This document shows positions 56,470 through 64,000 of a stretch of DNA of 64,000 nt, piece by piece. Both the position numbers and the translations under genes were made by a program. How positions within the stretch are numbered: the stretch's first letter is position 1; each line of letters opens with the position of its first letter. The notes under the pieces are model-generated. The model saw only the letters and a list, made by a program, of their open reading frames with translations, was not told where the DNA came from and made no database searches. The stretch is from Pyrrhoderma lamaoense (taxonomy: Eukaryota; Basidiomycota; Agaricomycetes; Hymenochaetales; Hymenochaetaceae): assembly GCA_002794735.1 (NCBI GenBank), contig NBAZ01000002.1, positions 930,001 to 994,000 of the forward strand. The letters run 5' to 3'.

Positions 56470-57322
56470 AGTGTAGGTAGCAAGATGCAATATGGGCACA
56501 CACAATAGTCTTTTGAAGGAAGACCTGGATGAAAGCCCTTGCACCTGGGATGCGGTGATTCTTTCTATCCTTCTATCTTTCTGTTTTTTTATGCTACTAG
56601 TATCTTGGATGATTTTTCTTTATGATTTATGGACTTAAGCTGTTTTTTTCTCGTTCTTCCTTACATATCTTTCACTTCCTCCTTTACACTCGCTACTCAT
56701 CACTATCAGACTTCACAACTATATACTAACCATACACCTGCCAACCTTTCATCCATTCGTCCTCGACAACAAACAACAACTCTTTATTTAAGTATTTAAG
56801 AAGAAGAAAAAAGGTTAAAAGAAAAAAGTTATCTAAAAAACCTTTTTTTTTGTTTATGATTGTCGGTGTAATGTATTTCTCCTTCCTTCTTTTTTTGTGG
56901 TTATTGAGTATCTTTCTCCTCCGATCTCAGTAACAGTAGCATTAACAGTTTAGTAGCAAGTAGTACTCTTTAGCATGATACTAGCATGATACAGATACAT
57001 GTATTAGAAATATAGTTATAGAAATAAGAAATAAGAAATAAGAAATAAGAAATAAGAGTTTATGAATAAAGAATTGTGAGATACGAATTTGAATGGCAAG
57101 TGGCAACTCAGTATGAAATCAAAGATTGTATCTATTTACTCACAGCAATCGAATATCTAATCATTTGACTAACCTCGAGTAAATGAAACAGGAGTACAAG
57201 TATATATATATATATATCCAAAAGGTTAATATTTAAGCAACACTATCTTATTACATCCAAGAAAGAAAAGAAACAGAATAAGAGAAGAAAAGAGAAGAAA
57301 AATAGAGAAACCGAGGCTGGTC
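56470..57322. other. Convergent intergenic region
   Basis: About 850 bp between the 3' ends of TFIIE-beta and Lon. The left half is T-rich, the right half A-rich, matching two facing 3' flanks. Contains a 7-bp tandem repeat and a TA repeat at 57201-57216. Confidence 0.45.
57021..57055 (+). repeat. Five copies of a 7-bp unit
   Basis: GAAATAA repeated five times without change, a minisatellite-like tract in intergenic DNA. Confidence 0.85.
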
Positions 57323-60300
57323 TCAAAGTCGACTCTCAACCAAAACGTTTCCATCTGGTCCTCTACGGAGACCTACTCCACTATTCTCACCCACTCCACC
57401 TCCTCGCTTCCAAACAAGTACACCGGTCCAAAGGCAGCCTCAAGCGCCTCTTCAACAGTCCGGACAAACACAAATTCAAGTGCGTCGCGTACTTCGGCTG
57501 GTACGTCATGTTCAACGTCCTTCCTGTTTGCGTAAGGTAGGATCACTTTGGTGATGTTTGCGCGGTGAGCTCCGAGGACCTATGTATATGTATACATTGC
57601 GTGGTACATGTAGTATAAAAGAGAATCAATGATGTGATGGTTTGGGTTTCATGATCAGTACGTGATAATACGATATTATACTATATTTGAGATACTGACT
57701 TTCTCTTTGATCCCACCAACTGGTGTCACACGTCCACGCAAGGTGATCTGGAAATCAGAATCACGATTGTGAGGGTAAACGGATTTGAATGAATCGTTAG
57801 ATCCTCCAAGCTAACTTGAGATACAGCGAAACAAAGACAATACCTCTCCAGTCATGGCAACATTCGCTGGGACGATCGCACCCGTGAGTAGTGACACAAA
57901 CGCACAAGCCTTTTATAGAGTTTCAGACAAGAAAACATTTGGGATAAGGTTATGATGCAATCCAACCACAGAGAATAGAGTTGAGTTAACACATGCGCAA
58001 AAGATGTAACAAGTCATATCATGAGCATAAATTAGACACAGACATAGAAAGGTTACACACCATAGCAACACCAGCACTCGGTCCATCCTTCTTCTGCGCA
58101 CCAGATGGCAGATGAAGATGTATATCTACACCCTCGAAGGGGAATTTCAGTGGGGTAGAATGCATATTTCCATTTTCTTTCTCCCTCCCTGCTCCCATTT
58201 CCCCTGTTTCTCTTCCCCCTCCATCACCACTCGCAACCCCCAGTGCCCAAGCATTCGTTTTAACCCAACTAAGCGCGATCTCCCCACTCTCCTTAATAAC
58301 CTCCCCAGCGACCCCGTCAACTTCAACCTGCCACCCATTCCAGGTCCACCGCTTCCAGATGGTGGTACAGGTATAGCTGTAGTCTCCACAGGTAGTATTC
58401 CTCCTTCTCCTTGTCCCGTCACAACCAGTCCATAAACCATACCTTTCTTAGCCTCCCTTTCTCCCTCTGCACCCTCACCTTCCCATCTCCCAATACCCAA
58501 TATCGTCTCTAAATCCTCTTCGCGTACCCTTGGGTCGTATTGGTCCATACGCCCTACATCATTATCAACAGCTTCAGCCCATAAGACGGCTTTAGCCCTG
58601 ATAACCGCACCCAGCACTCTCTCAAGGCCTCTTACGCCTGCTTCATTCGTATACTTCCTCACAATAACTTCCAAAATTTCATCAGGGATCACAACATGTC
58701 TTTCTTCCAGCCCGTTTGCTTTCAACTGCTTTGGCATTAAATACCTCTTTGCGATGTCCACCTTTTCCTTATGTGTATATCCAGAAAGCTCTACAACTTC
58801 ACATCTGTCTAATAGCGGTAAAGGAATCGTATCAAGTGTGTTCGCAGTACAGATGAATGTCACTTGACTGAGGTCGATGGGAACATTGATGTAGTGATCA
58901 GTGAACGTATGGTTTTGCTCTGGGTCAAGAACTTCGAGTAGTGCCGAGCTGACATCTCCACTGTGGTACGTGCTGTGACCCACCTTGTCTAATTCATCTC
59001 TAGAAAACAGAATGATACATTGAATATGCATTCATCGAATGCATAGCTGTTGAGAGATGTGGACTTACAGCAAGAGCACCGGATCTGCTCGTCCAGCTTT
59101 TCTAAGTGCTTGAACCAGCAAGCCAGGTCCACTAGCCACATAAGTCCTCCTATGACCCCGTATCTCAGCTTCATCTCTCACACCACCCAAAGAGATCCTT
59201 TGGAATGGTCGACCGAGTGCACGAGCAATGGACTGCCCAAGTGAAGTTTTACCTGTACCAGGAGGACCGACAAACCTATTAGAAATAAGGAAAAGTATAG
59301 AAGGAGTTGAGCATTGACGATGATAAAATGCATGGATAGAAGGTGACAGGGGAAGGACGCACAAAAGAATCGGGCCCTTCATCCCTCCTTTAGCTCTAGC
59401 TTTCTTCTCACCAACAGATGGGGCAGGGGAAGGAGTTTGTCCACCAGAATTGGAGTCGCTTTTTTCAGTTGAAGCAAGGACTAGTTCCTTAGAAGTTATC
59501 GCTGTTTCTTTCATTGCCATTTTTCTTATCAGTCATCACTCTAAAAAGCAACTTAGGGGGTATAAAAAAGGTTCTTCCTCACCAGTTCCACTTTCTCCAT
59601 CCTTTCTCACTCTAGCTTCCTCAGCTTCTTCAGATATTTGACGTAATCGAATAACAGCCAAGTACTCGATCAATCTACGCTTGATCTTTTCTAAGCCATA
59701 ATGATCCTTGTCCAATTGTTCTTTCGCACGAGAGAGGAATGAACGATCCCTTATTTGAGCCGTTTGGTTTACTTGGGTCGTTTTGGCGGTATCATCTTTA
59801 CCGGTGTCATTAGATAAATTTGAGATGTTCGAAAAGGGCCACGGGACCGCTGTGAGCCATTCCAGCTAAAACCAGAATTAAATAGTAATGAATTAGTACA
59901 AGTAAAGAGGGGAAGGAAGGGTGAGAAGCCCACGTATGTACGCAAAACACCATACTCCACACTCTGAGGAGGGATTCTTTTCATACGTCTCCACTCCCTC
60001 ACTGCCATCTTTCGTTCTTCAGAACCGTGTTCCATGGCTTCAATCTTCCGCCTTATATCCGCCATCTCCTCATCATCTGGCCCTTCCTCTGCATCCAACT
60101 CATTAACGGAACCCGAACCCATCTCTCCTGTAGCCGAGCCGCGTCGCGAGCCCATGCTCGTATCTGAATTGAGTTTAGCTAGTTCACGTTGAATCGCAGC
60201 CAGTTGTTGACGTAGAAAGAACTCCTTTTGTTGTTTATGCAGAGACTCGTCAACGGATTTGGCAATCTTCTGAGATACTTCTGAGATACTTGTGTGTTTG

Positions 60301-61258
60301 ATAAATAGCTCTGTTGCACGTTTAAGGCGTGCATCAGTGTCATGAAGGGGCAAGAAGTCTGATTACGAGAAAGGTATTTCCAAGTATTTGAGAAAGATAA
60401 TCAGTTGATCATGATGACCGTATGATAGAGGGGAAACGAACCTAGTTTATCAGTATAATCCTGTATAATACTCCAAACCATCAAATCGGCTAACCAAGGA
60501 GTCTGATTATCAGATATCTCCTCAACCATAGTAGCAAACCTAGACCAGGCATTCCTATGAGACCTTGTGCTAATCGCTTTAGTATTGCTGATGATATTGC
60601 TATTGGAAGCGCCCTCAATAAGATGATCAAGTAGCTTTAAAGCAGCACTTTTAAATTCCGTGACTACTTCCCGACGAGGTGTACGCTCTCTGGGCGGGTA
60701 TTCCACGGGATGGAAACGGAGAATATCAGAGTCGTATTCATTAGACGCATCGGACGTGATAGATGAAGTCGGAATGAGATTCTGATTCTTGATGTCAAGT
60801 ATCCGTACACGGCTTTGTCCAACAAGCGTTACAAAGTACTTGCTAATACCAGAAGAGTCTGGAGATCGTGCAACTTGCAAGCGCGACAAGCGCGCCGCAC
60901 ATCCCCATTCATTCAACTCAAATTCTAAATGTGCAATTTTCATTTAAAAATAAGTGAATATGAGTAGTTCGAATATGATACGAAGATCCGCAACGAGTTT
61001 GGACATTTATATTGAGATCATAGTGAGTATTCCGAGTTTTTCCACAAATCCAAACTACTATTATTACTCCATACCTTCATTTGACTTCTCTCTTAGAGGA
61101 ACAGCAGCCAACTGAACCGAGCCGAGGCTGTCTTCTTTAGCTTCCCGAAGGATATTAACAAGCTGTTGCCCATAAGAACCATCTACAGCTAACTTGATTT
61201 GGGTGCCTGGAAGAAGAATATGCGGTGCTGGAAGCGGTAATACAAGGAGAGATACCAT
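57323..61258 (-). CDS. Lon protease, peroxisomal type, with two apparent frame breaks
   Basis: Begins [18 protein letters not shown] at 61258 (Lon N-terminal substrate domain, no mitochondrial presequence). The core follows: a coiled-coil region with [20 protein letters not shown], the AAA+ module with Walker [12 protein letters not shown] and Walker B DPVLLLDELDKVG, then sensor sequences ([20 protein letters not shown]) and [16 protein letters not shown]. The protease domain has the catalytic Ser in [11 protein letters not shown] and Lys in GGIKEKVLGAHRA. Lon is an ATP-dependent Ser-Lys protease for quality control. As written, the frame ends VEWVRIVE, but one extra base at 57423-57424 gives a Trp-Lys-Arg-Gly tail ending LVESRL, whose last three residues SRL are a peroxisomal PTS1. 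A second break at 58303-58306 joins LKLTGSLG to [13 protein letters not shown]. Stop TGA at 57323-57325. Confidence 0.9.
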
Positions 61259-62857
61259 CGTTGTTTATGTTACCAATAACAAGCTAAGTCAGTCAGGAAC
61301 CCCGAAAGTCACCAAAAGGATAATTCGAGTGGACAAGAATAAAACATTCACAGAGAAGAAGGTGGTAGCCAAAGACGATCCGGGGCAAACTACAACTCAG
61401 TCTAAAGGTGAACCGGTTGTGCGTCATACCGTACTCATACGGCGTTTGAGCGACAATTTCACGTGTTTTCTCATTTCTCACTAGCTTTAAGGCTAAAACT
61501 TGATCGGTTCGACGACGGTTGTAAATCCACTTCGCCATTTCAACAGCCAAACCACCTTTTCCTTTGTATAATATCGTTGTATTGCCCGTTCTTGATCCTG
61601 ACTTCACTGAAAGGGTTCTATACGCTAATGACGACGATATAACTATGTAAGAATATCAGTGATTCGATCTCACAGCAGGGAACTACTGGAGTCTTGTTCC
61701 ACACAGTTTTTTTTTTTTTTTTTTTTTTTTTTCATTTTTTGCAAAAAAAAAATCGACTTAGAACATTTAAAACATAAATCAAACTTCCTTCATCCTCATA
61801 GCTAAGCAAGATCCAGTTTAAGAGACGCATGTGAAGCGGTATAACTGTATCACCCTGTCCATATCTTAGGATTCTACATAATATACAACTTTCGGGGCCC
61901 AATTGTGTATGAGATCGCACCTTTATTTCTTAAATAATCATATTGCTTTTCGTAAATATATTCATCACAGGACTAAGTAAAAATCAAAATGAAGAGAAGT
62001 CAAAAAAAGAGAGAGAAAAAGCCCGCAGGGCACTCCTTTCTCTTTTCCTTCTTTTCTCCTTCCGACCTTACTTAGTCCGGGGGTCGTAAACAGGGTCGTA
62101 AAAAAGTAGAATCCAAGGCCTTTCAGAGAAAAATAAACAAGTAAGCAAACAAAATACAAGAAGAAAAACGGGAACGAGAAAGGAAGACAAAGACGGGTGC
62201 ATCAGTGAAACAAGAAAGAACTGAAACTGAAGATAGGAAGAAAATGAAACTTCCCCGCCTTTAGATTTCAAATCATAGAAAGGAAAGAGTAAGGGGTCAA
62301 GAAATCAAAGCAATTACAGAGCAAGAAAAAGAAAATTTGAAAATATGGAGAAGAAAGGGAACAAACAGGCCAAAGAATCAGATGAAGCGGATTGAGGAAT
62401 GTCATGTGGTTATCGATATACTTGTGTTGAGGAAGACGAAAAAAGGGGAAAAGAACTAGCACGATAGCCGGTTTATTTTTTAATGAGAGGGTTATCGAAT
62501 TTACAGATGATAGATGTTCAGGATGTTCAGGCATATGACAATATGGAAGTATAGGAAGAGAGTTATATCGGAAAAAGAGGAAAGCATATCATTCAGGTCC
62601 ATAGCTTTTAAAGAGGGACGTTCACCTTTTTCGAGAAGAGAAAAAGTACGTCTGCAGAGAAATTAAGGATTGGTGGAGAGTTATCATATGAAATGTAAAA
62701 ACAAAAGAGCATGCAACTTGGGGAAAGATGTCTTCGTCGATACGTTATAAAAGTTTGGCTTCGGAGAGGAATAGAACTCGTTGAAATGCTGGTGGTATTA
62801 AGACAGCTTATAAGACGGTAGTGACGTTTACGAATAGTGTTTCCAGATCAGTAACAT
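61259..62857. other. Intergenic; unassigned open frames and A/G-rich 3' flank
   Basis: 61259-61620 is open on both strands (61293-61607 minus, 61194-61484 plus) with fairly protein-like composition but nothing I recognise. A T26 run lies at 61707-61732. From 61980 to 62857 the plus strand is A/G-rich, matching the 3' flank of the coiled-coil gene. Confidence 0.4.
61707..61732 (+). repeat. Poly-T tract
   Basis: Twenty-six consecutive T; on the minus strand a poly-A run, not clearly attached to a gene or retro-element. Confidence 0.9.
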
Positions 62858-64000
62858 TTACGCAGGTACAGACAAGGGCTGCATTGACATCCTTCTTGAC
62901 GCTACAGTAGACGCAGCAGCAGTAACTGCCCTTGGTCGAGGCGTAGCATTCTCCTTATCACTCTTATCACTGACCATACTTGATGAAGCTTCACTCATCG
63001 ACCCCGATCCGCTTATTATCATCGAAGCTCGTCGCGCCGAAGATCCAGACGCAGTACGCTTCATAACGGGGGCAGGCGCACCGGCAGGACGCACAGGAGC
63101 TTTCCTCGCTACACTACCGATAGACGCACGAGAACGTAGTGGAGCTGTGACTGTCGCGTTTTCAGAAACTCGGGGTACCTTTTTTACCGTGGTAGAGTTC
63201 TGAACAGGAACTGCAGCGTTCATCTTGGAGCTTTTGCCGAGAGGAGCTTTACCAGTGTTTGAAGTATCTGAAAGTGCTGATGAGGGACGAAGTGGCATAG
63301 GTGTCCTGAACAGATTGGATTCGCGACGTGCTGTACGAACCGGAGCGGCAGGAGTCGCCCCACCTGTAGCACGCACACCAATGTTCCTCTTGAGCTATAA
63401 AACATAAGTAAGAACTTTAGAAATCAATCTAGTTGTATAACAACGTACTAAATCAAGTTCCTGTTGCTTAGAATCAAGAGCAATGTTCAGCCCGATCTTA
63501 TCTTCTAGGTCTTGTTCATGTTGACGCTCAAGTTGAAGTATCTTCACATCCTGATCAGCACTTCGTTGGTTCATAACATGAATCTTGGATCGAAGTTTCT
63601 CTAATTCCTCTTCCATCGAAGAGGCGCGTTCACGAGCCTGCTTTGCCTCAACCTCTGCAATCGCCTGAGCTTGATTGCTTCGTTGAGCTGGCTACGAGCA
63701 TCATTCGCACGTATCTCAGAATCACTAAGTGAACGTGCTTGCTCCGTCTGCACACGCGCATGTTCACGACGCAAGATGGAAAGCTCGTCCTGAAGCGCTT
63801 CGAGTTCCCTTCCTTCGTAGACAACTTCTGTGCGTATTCGCTAACTTCGGCCTGCCGCTCTTGAGCAATTTGATCGTGGCGAAGAGTGTTATCGAGGTCA
63901 AATTGATGTTCTTCTTTGAGTACCTTCACCTCATTCTCCAAGTTTGAAATGACCAAACGGAGTTCATCCTTCTGGGCCTGCTCTCTTCTTAATTCTTCTT
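62858..64000 (-). CDS. Coiled-coil protein, C-terminal part (5' end beyond the window), with two apparent frame breaks
   Basis: The gene enters at the right edge and ends at 62858. The visible part begins with heptad-rich sequence (NLENEVKVLKEEHQFDLDN; ERQAEVSEYAQKL). With one base added near 63807-63809 it continues GELEALQDELSILRREHARV and, with another at 63670, IKAQAIAEVEAKQARERASS then MEEELEKLRSKIHVMNQRS. After an intron near 63395-63450 it becomes a basic, Ala/Ser/Pro/Arg-rich tail (LKRNIGVRATGGATPAAPVR; KKVPRVSENATV; RRMSMQPLSVPA). A long coiled coil with a basic Ser-rich tail suits a cytoskeletal or motor-associated protein such as a kinesin, but no motor or other domain lies in the window. 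Function not assigned. Confidence 0.7.

Noticed and set aside
62858..64000. Kinesin or NudE assignment for the coiled-coil gene
   Set aside because: Neither a motor domain nor a NudE C-terminal motif is visible in the window; coiled coil alone is not enough.
22978..64000. Programmed frameshifting as an explanation for the frame breaks
   Set aside because: Breaks occur in many unrelated genes at plain G/C runs without a shared slippery heptamer or downstream structure; missing bases explain them more simply.

Overview
The window looks like a nuclear contig from a filamentous basidiomycete, probably an Agaricomycete. Genes are split by many short GT-AG introns of about 50-80 bp. Several families are typical of mushroom-forming fungi: a DUF6534-type membrane protein, F-box/LRR-like proteins, a TmpA-like membrane oxidoreductase and a Cid1-like nucleotidyltransferase with a very long low-complexity tail. 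No rRNA gene, convincing tRNA gene, CRISPR array or virus was seen.

Layout. 1-418 is the 3' end of an unrecognised gene. 3186-16610 is an accessory-looking block: a membrane-anchored YtcJ-type amidohydrolase (-), a TmpA-like flavin/NAD(P) oxidoreductase (-), an MFS transporter (+) and a DUF6534 membrane protein (-). 17070-17592 is a small heat-shock protein with a clear heat-shock element upstream. 19512-20376 is a tentative small four-exon gene. 22978-27674 holds the divergent pair eIF5A (-) and a DEF1-like CUE/Gln-rich protein (+). 28823-31591 is a 2.77-kb almost perfect palindrome (arms about 1.38 kb, loop 11 nt). 32181-42076 has two paralogous F-box genes on either side of a divergent LSM7/importin-beta pair. 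43692-54309 carries a Cid1-like nucleotidyltransferase and PAN3 in tandem (-). PAN3 is divergent from TFIIE-beta (54896-56469, +). 57323-61258 is a peroxisomal-type Lon protease (-), and 62858-64000 is the 3' part of a coiled-coil gene (-).

Functionally, most right-hand genes are housekeeping. Three act on mRNA tails or mRNA decay (LSM7, the Cid1-like enzyme, PAN3) and two act in RNA polymerase II transcription (DEF1-like, TFIIE-beta). eIF5A, importin-beta and Lon complete the set.

Two cross-cutting features matter to a reader. First, about fifteen one-base frame breaks can be located inside otherwise well-conserved genes (eIF5A, DEF1-like, Cid1-like, PAN3, Lon, coiled-coil). Nearly all are a missing G or C in a short G/C run, which points to consensus sequence error rather than pseudogenes; one of them hides the peroxisomal targeting signal of Lon. 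Second, long pyrimidine-rich tracts (on the sense strand) follow several genes and generate many spurious open frames. Splice models were built by eye from conserved protein motifs and GT-AG sites. Gene ends are more certain than every internal exon.
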